From positions 1 through 9,869 of the forward strand of contig CAZPYK010000061.1 in assembly GCA_964590755.1 (NCBI GenBank): 9,869 nt of DNA, given 5' to 3'. This DNA comes from CAG-390 sp964590755 (GTDB lineage Bacteria > Bacillota > Clostridia > Oscillospirales > CAG-272). The notes beneath the pieces were generated by a model. The model was given only the letters and a program-made list of their open reading frames with translations. It had not been told where the DNA came from and made no database searches. The translations under genes were made by a program, and so were the position numbers. Positions 1 to 6,642 of the stretch are shown here, one piece after another; the first letter of the stretch is position 1, and each line of letters begins with the position of its first letter.

Positions 1-188
1 CCAATCTTTACGAAGACGGTGCGCTTGCCGAACTCGATCGTCGTGTGGAGCTGTATGCCAACCGTGTGGCGAATGCCGAGACCGGCGACGACAGCGCCGT
101 GCGCGTAGTGCTCTTAGCCACCGCGGCGGTAATGTGCGCTGTCATTCCGGTAATGGCGACAGTCAAACGCCGCAGACGGGAAGAGTGA
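1..188 (+). CDS. C-terminal end of a tail-anchored surface protein (partial, array copy A)
   Basis: This is an open frame entering from the left edge (first full codon at base 3) and ending at TGA 186-188. Only the last 61 residues are visible. They contain a charged linker with the core AELDRRVELYANRV, a sortase-like motif NAETGD, about 20 hydrophobic residues and a terminal KRRRREE. That order (motif, membrane span, positive tail) is the layout of a Gram-positive cell-wall sorting signal, although Ala replaces the usual Pro. The same linker occurs in the gene at 1523-2455 and the same tail in both downstream genes, so this is a third paralogue whose ectodomain lies outside the window. It is followed by the shared 3' stem-loops. 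The exact ligand or function is unknown. It could also be a plain membrane-anchored protein if the motif is not cut by a sortase. Confidence 0.85.
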   Translation, partial: NLYEDGALAELDRRVELYANRVANAETGDDSAVRVVLLATAAVMCAVIPVMATVKRRRREE

Positions 189-274
189 TCGATAATTAAA
201 CCGAATCCCCGGGCTCGACATGAGCCCGGGGGGGGGAGTACACCGGCAGTTCCGACACATCGGACCCGCTGTAC
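78..274 (+). repeat. Shared C-terminal anchor module plus 3' UTR (copy A)
   Basis: From the codon for E of ETGD to the end of the second inverted repeat, this block matches 1300-1494 almost base for base. By eye there is one substitution (GAC/GAT) in about the first hundred coding bases. Changes then cluster at the last two codons, in the spacer and in the G-run length. The third copy at 2339-2498 is more diverged. The conservation runs across the stop codon into non-coding DNA. Confidence 0.85.
207..274 (+). terminator. Paired stem-loops after array copy A
   Basis: The first hairpin is a perfect 10-bp stem, CCCCGGGCTC (207-216) with GAGCCCGGGG (222-231), and loop GACAT. It is followed by a run that makes nine G in total (228-236), not by a T-tract. 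The second is an imperfect inverted repeat, 238-274: GTACA/TGTAC outside, TCCGA/TCGGA inside, loop CACA. Without a U-tail on the plus strand, a classic intrinsic terminator is doubtful. mRNA stabilisation, processing, or termination of antisense transcripts (minus-strand tail ATTCGGTTTAATT) are alternatives. Confidence 0.5.
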
Positions 275-294
275 TTATACCCCAATATGCAGTT

Positions 295-307
295 TGCGCA
301 AAGCGCA
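295..307. other. Small inverted repeat in the leader before array copy B
   Basis: TGCGC (295-299) and GCGCA (303-307) flank AAA. It lies in the 160-base gap between copies A and B, in a stretch (about 275-330) with no counterpart in the shorter gap between copies B and C. I could not identify a convincing sigma-A promoter here. Confidence 0.3.
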
Positions 308-348
308 GACGGCAGCACGGATAGTGTTGTGATAGGAGGCGAAACGCA

Positions 349-1410
349 ATGAAAAGAAAAAAATGTTTACTAAATTTCATAGCATTGATAATTTCGGCGT
401 TAATGTTGTTCCTTGCTGTTCCGATTTCTGCGAACAGTGGACCGGACAGAGATACCGTTCATAAGCTTATCGACGATTCAATGGATTGGCTCTTGCATAC
501 GCATTGTTATACGGACGGAGACTTGTATGAGAGTGTGAACTGGGAATTGGGAGGGTGGTTCCACGGAACAAACCAAACTTTAAAGGACTATGTTGATCCC
601 AACAAGCAGCTAATGGTCGATTATGACAGGCAAGTATCAGGTTATCTTGTATATCAAAATGTAACCTACCATGATTGGCACAGCTATAATGATATGTATA
701 CCGAGGCGGCTGATATTTTTTGCGGAGAATGGGTTGAACGTTCTGTGCACAGTTTGATCTCTCCCACAGAACTGGTTCCGGAGGATTATAACCATTTTAT
801 CGAAAAGGACGGAGAGCTGTATGTTTGCACGGGCTGGGTTCGTGGCTCCGAGGAAAACTCACTTGACGATTTCTTTATAAGAACACCTCGGGAAAAGTAT
901 TATTTGTTGGGATCAACACAATTTCATTCGATGAACAAGCATATTTATTCTGTGAATAAAATGGAAGAATGCGGTGCTTATATTTGGGATAATCCCAAAA
1001 TAGGCTATTATACGTACTTTGAAAATGCATATGACGATTACATTTTCAAGATCGTTTCGGCAGATAGCAACAAAGCCACAGCGGAAGTGGTGGTGTTCGA
1101 TACTTGGCCGGTAAGAATGTGCGCCTGCAAAGCGACCTTAGAGCTTGAAAACACCGAGAACGGATGGCGCATTTCCGGCGGCTCGCTGATCGAAACTCTT
1201 TATGAGGGTAAAACGCTTGACAAAATGAGCGAGGAAGATTTTGTCGCGTTTCTTGCCGACGTAGGAGTCAAAGAGGTAAATCCTCCGTTGCAAAATCCCG
1301 AGACCGGCGACGATAGCGCCGTGCGCGTAGTGCTCTTAGCCACCGCGGCGGTAATGTGCGCTGTCATTCCGGTAATGGCGACAGTCAAACGCCGCAGACG
1401 GGAGGATTGA
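349..1410 (+). CDS. Secreted, C-terminally anchored surface protein of unknown function (array copy B)
   Basis: A 353-residue protein. ATG 349 has an AGGAGG site (334-339) nine bases upstream. Residues 1-28 form a signal peptide (MKRKK, hydrophobic core, likely cut after ISA). Residues 29-315 are the ectodomain: rich in Tyr, Trp, His and acidic residues, with several Cys (53, 125, 160, 208, 258, 260). A strand-rich part at about 231-285 ends in NGWRISGG, a texture seen in NTF2-like or cystatin-like folds; that is only an impression. Residues 316-321 read NPETGD, a sortase-like signal, followed by a hydrophobic span (about 324-346) and KRRRRED. The ectodomain shows no clear similarity to the neighbouring paralogue, whereas the tail is nearly identical to copy A. 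Ectodomain codons are visibly AT-richer than the tail. I do not recognise the ectodomain. Export and anchoring are well supported; the function is not. Confidence 0.88.
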   Translation: MKRKKCLLNFIALIISALMLFLAVPISANSGPDRDTVHKLIDDSMDWLLHTHCYTDGDLYESVNWELGGWFHGTNQTLKDYVDPNKQLMVDYDRQVSGYLVYQNVTYHDWHSYNDMYTEAADIFCGEWVERSVHSLISPTELVPEDYNHFIEKDGELYVCTGWVRGSEENSLDDFFIRTPREKYYLLGSTQFHSMNKHIYSVNKMEECGAYIWDNPKIGYYTYFENAYDDYIFKIVSADSNKATAEVVVFDTWPVRMCACKATLELENTENGWRISGGSLIETLYEGKTLDKMSEEDFVAFLADVGVKEVNPPLQNPETGDDSAVRVVLLATAAVMCAVIPVMATVKRRRRED

Positions 1411-1494
1411 TCGACAATTAACCAAATCCCCGGGCTCGCCATGAGCCCGGGGGGGAAGTACACCGGCAGTTCCGACACATCGGACCCGCTGTAC
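1300..1494 (+). repeat. Shared C-terminal anchor module plus 3' UTR (copy B)
   Basis: This is the second copy of the block at 78-274. Identity begins sharply at the codons for ETGD, upstream of which the two genes differ. It runs through the stop codon, the 10-bp hairpin and the 37-base inverted repeat, which is identical in copies A and B. The G-run after the hairpin is seven long here against nine in copy A. Confidence 0.85.
1428..1494 (+). terminator. Paired stem-loops after array copy B
   Basis: The perfect stem CCCCGGGCTC (1428-1437) with GAGCCCGGGG (1443-1452) has loop GCCAT. Extra G follow to 1455. The inverted repeat 1458-1494 then begins and ends with GTAC. Only 28 bases separate the second repeat from the next start codon. 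The structures must therefore either be read through, or termination and re-initiation must occur in a very small space. Confidence 0.5.
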
Positions 1495-1522
1495 ATGATA
1501 ACAGTATAGGAGATGTTATGCA

Positions 1523-2455
1523 ATGAAAAGAAAAATAACAATTAGAATGTCGTCATTACTGATCGCCGTACTTCTGATATGTACCGTTGTACCTGTTAGC
1601 ATATCGGCAAAATCGGAATCCAAGCATGATTATTCCGGCCTCATATCTCGCATGGATAAATTTCTGAATTATTGCAGCGAAGAAAATCAGGCAGAGCTCT
1701 TTTATTACAGATTCAAATGCGGTCCCAAAAGATTCTTTGGTATAGATTATAACTTTTTTAAATATTGTGACTTGATATCCTTTGATACTGACGAAAAATC
1801 CGAACGTCTTTTTAAAGAGGTCGAAGTCACCGGCTTGCCCGAAATATACTATGTGGTGAAATGGAGCGAGCTATCAAAGAATGAAGTCGAAGCTGCAGTG
1901 AAAAAGTATTGTGACGAATCATCTATCGATTACGTCGATTGGATGGTCGACGCATTGTGGAGCGACGATCCGTTGGTGGTCATTGAGACCCTTATGTATC
2001 CCGATTACGTAATTGATATGGATAAATATAATTCCGATGAGCCGAAGATATGGAAAAGTGAAGAATACGGATCATTTTATTATACTTATTTTGCAACGGA
2101 TTCATATAATCTGCTGCGCACTTCCGTGGAGGTGCTTGAAGGTTGGGGATATTCGGATGCATATTGGCTTGATTATTACAGCTTCATTCAATACCTTACC
2201 ACCGATGAGATCAAAAACGATCCGATATACGGACGTGATGCAAATTCAATGACAAAGGGAAATGCTATTGATGACGAAGTTCTGCTTGCCGAGCTCGATC
2301 GTCGTGTGGAGCTGTACGCAAACCGCGTGGCGAATGCCGAGACCGGCGACGAATCCGCCGTGCGTGTGGTATTCTTAGCCACCGCGGCGGTCGTGTGCGC
2401 CGTGATTCCCGCAACGGTCGCGGTAACGATCAAACGCCGCAGACGCGAGGATTGA
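1523..2455 (+). CDS. Secreted, C-terminally anchored surface protein of unknown function (array copy C)
   Basis: A 310-residue protein. ATG 1523 has AGGAG at 1508-1512, ten bases upstream; an ATG at 1518 runs into a stop at once. Residues 1-29 are a signal peptide (MKRK start, likely cut after SISA). Residues 30-245 form an acidic, aromatic-rich ectodomain with four Cys and no family I recognise. Residues from about 251 carry the linker AELDRRVELYANRV shared with copy A. NAETGD follows at 271-276, then a hydrophobic span and a KRRRRED end. The signal peptide start and tail match copy B, while the ectodomain does not obviously align. The protein is presumably held at the cell envelope, by a sortase if Ala for Pro is tolerated, otherwise by the membrane span. 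A role in adhesion or host/environment contact would be a guess. Confidence 0.87.
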   Translation: MKRKITIRMSSLLIAVLLICTVVPVSISAKSESKHDYSGLISRMDKFLNYCSEENQAELFYYRFKCGPKRFFGIDYNFFKYCDLISFDTDEKSERLFKEVEVTGLPEIYYVVKWSELSKNEVEAAVKKYCDESSIDYVDWMVDALWSDDPLVVIETLMYPDYVIDMDKYNSDEPKIWKSEEYGSFYYTYFATDSYNLLRTSVEVLEGWGYSDAYWLDYYSFIQYLTTDEIKNDPIYGRDANSMTKGNAIDDEVLLAELDRRVELYANRVANAETGDESAVRVVFLATAAVVCAVIPATVAVTIKRRRRED

Positions 2456-2498
2456 TCGGTAATCAAACCAAATCCCCGGGCTCGTCATGAGCCCGGGG
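2339..2498 (+). repeat. Shared C-terminal anchor module plus 3' UTR (copy C, diverged)
   Basis: The coding tail differs from copies A and B at several residues (D to E after ETGD, L to F, M to V, and a two-residue longer end of the membrane span). The stop, the spacer (TCGGTAATCAAACC) and the 10-bp hairpin are still recognisable. The 37-base inverted repeat of copies A and B is replaced by another GC-rich hairpin. Confidence 0.75.
2474..2498 (+). terminator. Stem-loop after array copy C
   Basis: The same 10-bp stem as in the other copies: CCCCGGGCTC at 2474-2483, GAGCCCGGGG at 2489-2498, loop GTCAT. No extra G follow; the next bases are AGAGAAAATGAC. On the minus strand the stem is followed by ATTTGGTTTGATT, so it may also stop transcripts that run past gdhA. 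Confidence 0.5.
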
Positions 2499-2510
2499 AG
2501 AGAAAATGAC

Positions 2511-2552
2511 ACCGGCGGTGCCGCGTCTCAAAGGAGGCGCGGCGCCGCCGGT
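2511..2552. terminator. Long GC-rich hairpin between convergent genes
   Basis: ACCGGCGG (2511-2518) pairs with CCGCCGGT (2545-2552), a T-G wobble follows, then GCCGCG (2520-2525) pairs with CGCGGC (2538-2543). This gives a 15-bp stem with a 12-base loop, TCTCAAAGGAGG. It lies between the plus-strand array and minus-strand gdhA, so it may stop either transcript. Flanks are only mildly T-rich (CTTATT on plus, GTCATTTTC on minus). It begins with ACACCGGC like the second repeat of copies A and B and may be its counterpart. Confidence 0.5.
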
Positions 2553-2583
2553 CTTATTGCCGAAAAACTATTGTATATTGCGT

Positions 2584-2608
2584 ATAAAAGCCGCCGATCT
2601 TACGGCTT
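2584..2608 (-). terminator. Candidate weak intrinsic terminator of gdhA
   Basis: On the minus strand AAGCCG (2608-2603) pairs with CGGCTT (2593-2588), followed by TTTTAT. The stem is only six pairs with a nine-base loop, so it is weak. It is fifteen bases past the gdhA stop codon, the expected place. Confidence 0.45.
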
Positions 2609-2622
2609 ATGAAATTATTCGA

Positions 2623-3972
2623 TCAGCAAATACCCTGCCAAAGCATAGCCTCGGCGACCTTTTTGAAGCCCGCAATATTTGCGCCCACAACAAGGTCTCC
2701 GCGGTGTCCGTAAAGGGCAGCGGCTTCGGATGCGTTCTTATAAATATTTTTCATTATACCGTGCAGTCTTGCATCAACCTCGTCAAAGCTCCAGGAGAGC
2801 CTCAGCGAATTTTGCGACATTTCAAGCCCGCTGGTAGCCACGCCTCCCGCGTTCGATGCCTTTGCCGGGGCGAACAATATATGCGCCTCTCTGAATACCT
2901 CGATAGCCTCCGGCGTTGAAGGCATATTCGCTCCTTCCGCAACGGCAAACACACCGTTCTTTATCAGCGCTCGTGCGCCGTCGCCGTCAAGCTCGTTTTG
3001 TGTTGCGCACGGAAGCGCTATATCGCACGGCACGGTCCATATCTCGCGGCAGGCAGGAACATACTTTACAGATGACCCCTTCGCCTCGGCGTATTCGCGT
3101 ATTCTTGCGCGCTTGACCTCCTTGATCTGCTTCAAAAGTTCAATATCTATTCCGTCTTCATCCAATACATATCCCGAGGAATCGCTCATGGCAATGACCT
3201 TCGCTCCCAGCGTTTGCGCCTTTTGCGCGGCATATATCGCCACATTTCCCGAGCCGGATATGACCACACGTTTGCCTTCAAAGGAAGTTCCCGCCTCTTG
3301 AAGCATTTCCTCGGTGAAATAGCAAAGCCCGTAGCCCGTTGCCTCGGTGCGAGCAAGAGAGCCGCCCGCGCTGAGGGATTTTCCGGTAAGCACTCCGGTA
3401 AATTCGTTTTTCAGCTTTTTATACTGACCGAAAAGATATCCTATCTCGCGCCCGCCAACACCGATATCCCCCGCAGGAACGTCGGTATCGGGACCGATGT
3501 GACGATATAGCTCGCTCATGAACGCCTGACAAAAACGCATTATCTCGCCATCGCTCTTTCCCTTGGGGTCGAAATCAGAGCCGCCCTTAGCGCCGCCCAT
3601 AGGAAGACCGGTCAGAGCGTTTTTAAAGGTCTGCTCAAAACCGAGAAATTTGATTATCGACGCGTTCACGCTGGGATGAAAGCGCAGGCCTCCCTTATAC
3701 GGACCTATGGCGGAGTTGAACTGCACGCGATATCCGCGATTGACCTTCACTTTCCCCGCATCGTCGACCCACGCAACACGAAATGTCACCGATCGTTCCG
3801 GTTCCACGATGCGCTCCACAACGCCCGCGTCGATGATATCGGGGCGCGCGGCAAGCATCGGCTCTATCGATTCAAGCACCTCGCGCACCGCTTGAATAAA
3901 CTCGGGCTCGCCGGGGTTCCTTTTTTGTACATCTACCACTATATTTGCAATATAATTATTATCGTATTTCAT
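2623..3972 (-). CDS. gdhA: NADP-type glutamate dehydrogenase
   Basis: A 449-residue enzyme of the hexameric small GDH family (usual length about 445-450). It interconverts 2-oxoglutarate plus ammonium and glutamate in the cytoplasm, normally in the assimilatory direction with NADPH. The dimerisation and substrate domain includes the glutamate-binding segment GPYKGGLRFHP (Lys93) and the catalytic loop GLPMGGAKGG (Lys129), with Asp169 in PAGDIG. The Rossmann domain starts near 234 with the dinucleotide loop SGSGNVA, followed by AMSDSSG at the end of the second strand, as in NADP-dependent enterobacterial GdhA. ATG 3972 has AAAGGAG (3986-3980) seven bases upstream. The gene has its own promoter in the 89-base gap after clpC and is convergent with the surface-protein array. 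NADP preference is inferred from similarity, not proven. Confidence 0.97.
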   Translation of the reverse strand: MKYDNNYIANIVVDVQKRNPGEPEFIQAVREVLESIEPMLAARPDIIDAGVVERIVEPERSVTFRVAWVDDAGKVKVNRGYRVQFNSAIGPYKGGLRFHPSVNASIIKFLGFEQTFKNALTGLPMGGAKGGSDFDPKGKSDGEIMRFCQAFMSELYRHIGPDTDVPAGDIGVGGREIGYLFGQYKKLKNEFTGVLTGKSLSAGGSLARTEATGYGLCYFTEEMLQEAGTSFEGKRVVISGSGNVAIYAAQKAQTLGAKVIAMSDSSGYVLDEDGIDIELLKQIKEVKRARIREYAEAKGSSVKYVPACREIWTVPCDIALPCATQNELDGDGARALIKNGVFAVAEGANMPSTPEAIEVFREAHILFAPAKASNAGGVATSGLEMSQNSLRLSWSFDEVDARLHGIMKNIYKNASEAAALYGHRGDLVVGANIAGFKKVAEAMLWQGIC

Positions 3973-4014
3973 TTATAAACTCCTTTTGACGCTTTTTCCT
4001 GCTATTACGGCAGT

Positions 4015-4043
4015 ATTATAGCACAATAAAGAATTTTCGTCAA
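4015..4043 (-). promoter_or_regulatory. Sigma-A promoter of gdhA
   Basis: Read on the minus strand, -35 TTGACG (4043-4038) and a perfect -10 TATAAT (4020-4015) are separated by exactly 17 bases. Transcription should start near 4008, giving a leader of about 35 bases before ATG 3972. The promoter lies within the gap after the clpC stop, so gdhA is transcribed independently. Confidence 0.88.
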
Positions 4044-4061
4044 TATGATAATTGCAACAAA

Positions 4062-6542
4062 TTAAGTTTCACTTTCATTTTGAGTTGAAGTGATCAATAT
4101 TTCATCGTTTTCATCCACTGTTATATTAAATATGTCCCCACGGCGGCATGCAGGCACTCCTCGCCCGCCGAGCATAAGCTCGGAAAGCGGCTCCTCAAGT
4201 TCTTTTTGAATGACGCGTCTCAGCGGACGCGCACCGAACTCGGGAGCATACCCTCTGTCGCACAGGCAAGCCATCGCCTTTTCATCTATATTGAGCTCGA
4301 CGCCGGCGGCCGTACGACAACGTTCACGCAACCTCTCAAGCATTGAAGCACATATCCTTTGCACGTCATCGCGGCCAAGCCCGCGAAACACCACTATCTC
4401 GTCAAAGCGATCCAAAAGTTCGGGGCGAAATATCGTTAAAAGCTCTCGACGAATGCGTTTTTTCTCGACATCAAGCGGCGTGCGACTTCCGTGATCCGCA
4501 TCAAAGCCGATCTCACGCTTATCGTTCTTCCCTGCACCGATATTTGATGTCATAATAATCACGGTATTACGGAAATCCACCGTCCTTCCCTGCGAATCGG
4601 TAAGTCTGCCATCCTCAAGCAGCTGCAAAAGTATATTAAAGATATCTCCGTGAGCTTTTTCGATTTCATCGAAAAGGACAACACAATACGGCATGCGCCG
4701 CACACGCTCGGTCAGTTGTCCGCCGTCATCGTATCCGACATATCCCGGCGGAGAGCCGATAAGCCTGGATACGCTTTGCTTTTCCATGTATTCCGACATA
4801 TCAAAGCGCACAAGAAAGCTTTGCGACCCGAAAAGCTCCTCGGCAAGCGCACGACACAGTTCTGTCTTTCCGACACCGCCGGGTCCGGCGAATATAAAAG
4901 ACCCTATGGGCTTATCGGGATCCGAAATACCGAGTCTTGACCGCCTTATAGCCGCCACAACGGCGGCTATCGCTTCATTCTGACCGAATACGCGCGCCCC
5001 GATCCCGGCATCGAGTTTTGAAAGCCTCTCGGATTCATCCTCGCTTAAGGCACGCACCGGAATACCGGTCCAACGTGTCACGACCTCGGCGATATCCTCG
5101 GCGCCAACGCCTTCTCCGCTCTCGGCACCGCGAGCATGCAACACGGCATCGCAAAGCGCGCGTAATTCAAGCTCACGATTTCTCAGCGCAGCCGCACCTT
5201 CAAAATCCTGCGACTGAATGGCATTCTCCTTTTGCCGCTTGATATCGCGAAGCTTTCTTTCGTTATCGCGAAGCGAACCGGGGCGCATCGAAAGTCGGAT
5301 GCGCTTCCCCGCCGCCGCTTCGTCTATTAAATCTATCGCTTTATCCGGCAAAAATCTTCCGTTCAAATATCTCGCGGAAAGATCCACGGCGGCGTTTATT
5401 GCTTCATCTGTTATTTTCAAGCCATGGTGCTCTTCATATCCGCTCCTAAGTCCGAATATTATGCGCTTAGCCTCATCGGTCGACGGCTCGCAGATGTTGA
5501 TCGGCTGAAATCTTCTTTCAAGCGCAGGATCCTTTTCGATGTGCCTCCTGTATTCGCCAACCGTCGTCGCACCTATAATGCGAATTTCTCCGCGTGCCAA
5601 TGCGGGCTTTAGGATATTCGCCGCATCGACGGCCCCCTCTGCCGCTCCGGCTCCGACAAGCGTATGAAGTTCATCTATGAAAAGTATCAATGAGGGATCC
5701 TTTGAGAGCTCTTCCATAACATTTTTCATTCGATCTTCAAACTCACCGCGATATTTTGCACCTGCTATCATTGAAGGCAGATCGAGCGAGACAAGCGTTC
5801 GTTCGATAAGAGCGTCCGGAACCTCTCCGTTGGCAATGAGCCCCGCCAGCCCCTCGACAACAGCGGTTTTGCCAACGCCGGGCTCGCCGATAAGACAGGG
5901 GTTGTTTTTTTGCTTGCGGCAGAGTATCTGTATCACCCGCTCGGTTTCGCTCTCCCTGCCGATCGTAGGGTCAAGCATTCCCGCCTCTGCCATTCGCGTC
6001 AGATCACGACCGTATTTTGAAAGTGTGGGCGCACCGCTTATTCCCAACTCTCGCCCGCCCCTTGCGATACCTCGTTCGGATGAAGCGGAAGTATGTGCGG
6101 ATACACTTTCAAGATATGCCGCTATATCAGACCTTATCGACGCGCAGGACATCCCCATTCTCTCGATGAGCCGAGCGGCGGCACCCTCATCATCCTCGCA
6201 TATGGCAAGCAGGATATGCTCTGTCCCTATATGGTTCTGCATATATTTGGCGGATATCCTTGCCGAAGACTCGATAATGCGACGCGTGCGCGGAGTCATG
6301 TCCGAGGGAAGCACGGTGCTCGGCCCTTCCGCGACGGTTTGAGCGGCAAGCTCGGCGTACATTCTGTCGAAATCCGCTCCGCGGGCATAGAGGAGTCTCC
6401 CGGCGGCGGAAGACTCCTCTCCGAGCAAGCCGAGTAAAAGATGCTCCGAGCCTATATATGTGTGTCCCATCTCGCGCGCAAGCTCAAGCGCCCTCCCCAA
6501 AGCGCCTTGTGCCTTTTCGGTGAATTGGCTTTTCATCGGCAT
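4062..6542 (-). CDS. clpC: ATP-dependent Clp protease ATPase subunit ClpC
   Basis: An 826-residue, class I (two-ring-domain) Clp unfoldase that feeds proteins to ClpP. There are two N-terminal Clp repeats (about 6-70 and 80-145), with Glu33 and Glu108 in G[ST]EH motifs, the positions used for phospho-arginine binding in Bacillus ClpC. The first AAA+ domain has Walker A GEPGVGKT (219-226), Walker B LILFIDE (285-291) and pore loop KYRGEF (263-268). A UVR-like middle segment (about 430-460) marks it as ClpC rather than ClpA or ClpB. The second AAA+ domain has GPGGVGKT (553-560), VVLFDE (621-626), pore loop GYVGY (600-604), ClpP-docking IGF (678-680) and sensor-2 GARPLRR (770-776). Start: the frame opens further upstream, but GGGAAGGAG abuts a first ATG (6548) and is six bases before ATG 6542, which gives a family-like N terminus. 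ATG 6536 is also possible. No ctsR, mcsA or mcsB precede it. Confidence 0.96.
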   Translation of the reverse strand: MPMKSQFTEKAQGALGRALELAREMGHTYIGSEHLLLGLLGEESSAAGRLLYARGADFDRMYAELAAQTVAEGPSTVLPSDMTPRTRRIIESSARISAKYMQNHIGTEHILLAICEDDEGAAARLIERMGMSCASIRSDIAAYLESVSAHTSASSERGIARGGRELGISGAPTLSKYGRDLTRMAEAGMLDPTIGRESETERVIQILCRKQKNNPCLIGEPGVGKTAVVEGLAGLIANGEVPDALIERTLVSLDLPSMIAGAKYRGEFEDRMKNVMEELSKDPSLILFIDELHTLVGAGAAEGAVDAANILKPALARGEIRIIGATTVGEYRRHIEKDPALERRFQPINICEPSTDEAKRIIFGLRSGYEEHHGLKITDEAINAAVDLSARYLNGRFLPDKAIDLIDEAAAGKRIRLSMRPGSLRDNERKLRDIKRQKENAIQSQDFEGAAALRNRELELRALCDAVLHARGAESGEGVGAEDIAEVVTRWTGIPVRALSEDESERLSKLDAGIGARVFGQNEAIAAVVAAIRRSRLGISDPDKPIGSFIFAGPGGVGKTELCRALAEELFGSQSFLVRFDMSEYMEKQSVSRLIGSPPGYVGYDDGGQLTERVRRMPYCVVLFDEIEKAHGDIFNILLQLLEDGRLTDSQGRTVDFRNTVIIMTSNIGAGKNDKREIGFDADHGSRTPLDVEKKRIRRELLTIFRPELLDRFDEIVVFRGLGRDDVQRICASMLERLRERCRTAAGVELNIDEKAMACLCDRGYAPEFGARPLRRVIQKELEEPLSELMLGGRGVPACRRGDIFNITVDENDEILITSTQNESET

Positions 6543-6548
6543 GACCAT

Positions 6549-6642
6549 CTCCTTCCCGCCGCTTCGGCGTTTGGCGCGCTCGCGCCGCAATATTTGATAT
6601 GTCGATATTATTATTTGGCAGTCATCTGCAACTTTATGCTGT
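6549..6642 (-). promoter_or_regulatory. clpC leader with two GC-rich hairpins and a possible promoter
   Basis: The gap between the preceding stop and clpC contains GGCGCG/CGCGCC (6573-6586, 2-base loop). Just before the ribosome site it contains CGCCG/CGGCG (6557-6569, loop AAG on the minus strand). A candidate promoter reads TTGCAG (6631-6626), 18 bases, TATCGA (6607-6602); it is weak and other alignments are possible. I saw no CtsR box (GGTCAAA direct repeat) and no CIRCE element. Confidence 0.35.

Noticed and set aside
1200..1541. Minus-strand open frame across the anchor tail and hairpin of copy B, with similar ones at 114-380 and 2188-2466
   Set aside because: They recur only because the plus-strand tail recurs. 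They lack ribosome sites, have shadow-like composition and cover the better supported plus-strand genes.
207..2498. The three recurring hairpins as a CRISPR array or IS ends
   Set aside because: Spacing is over 1 kb and filled by complete genes. There are no spacers, no transposase and no target-site duplications.
2506..2919. Plus-strand open frame starting in the intergenic hairpin and running antisense to gdhA
   Set aside because: The start lies in the hairpin region with no proper ribosome site, and most of it is the complement of conserved GDH codons.
5677..6342. 221-codon plus-strand open frame inside clpC
   Set aside because: It is antisense to the Clp N-domain and first AAA+ domain; the product is Ser/Arg-rich with no motif and no ribosome site. 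It is a shadow of GC-biased codons.
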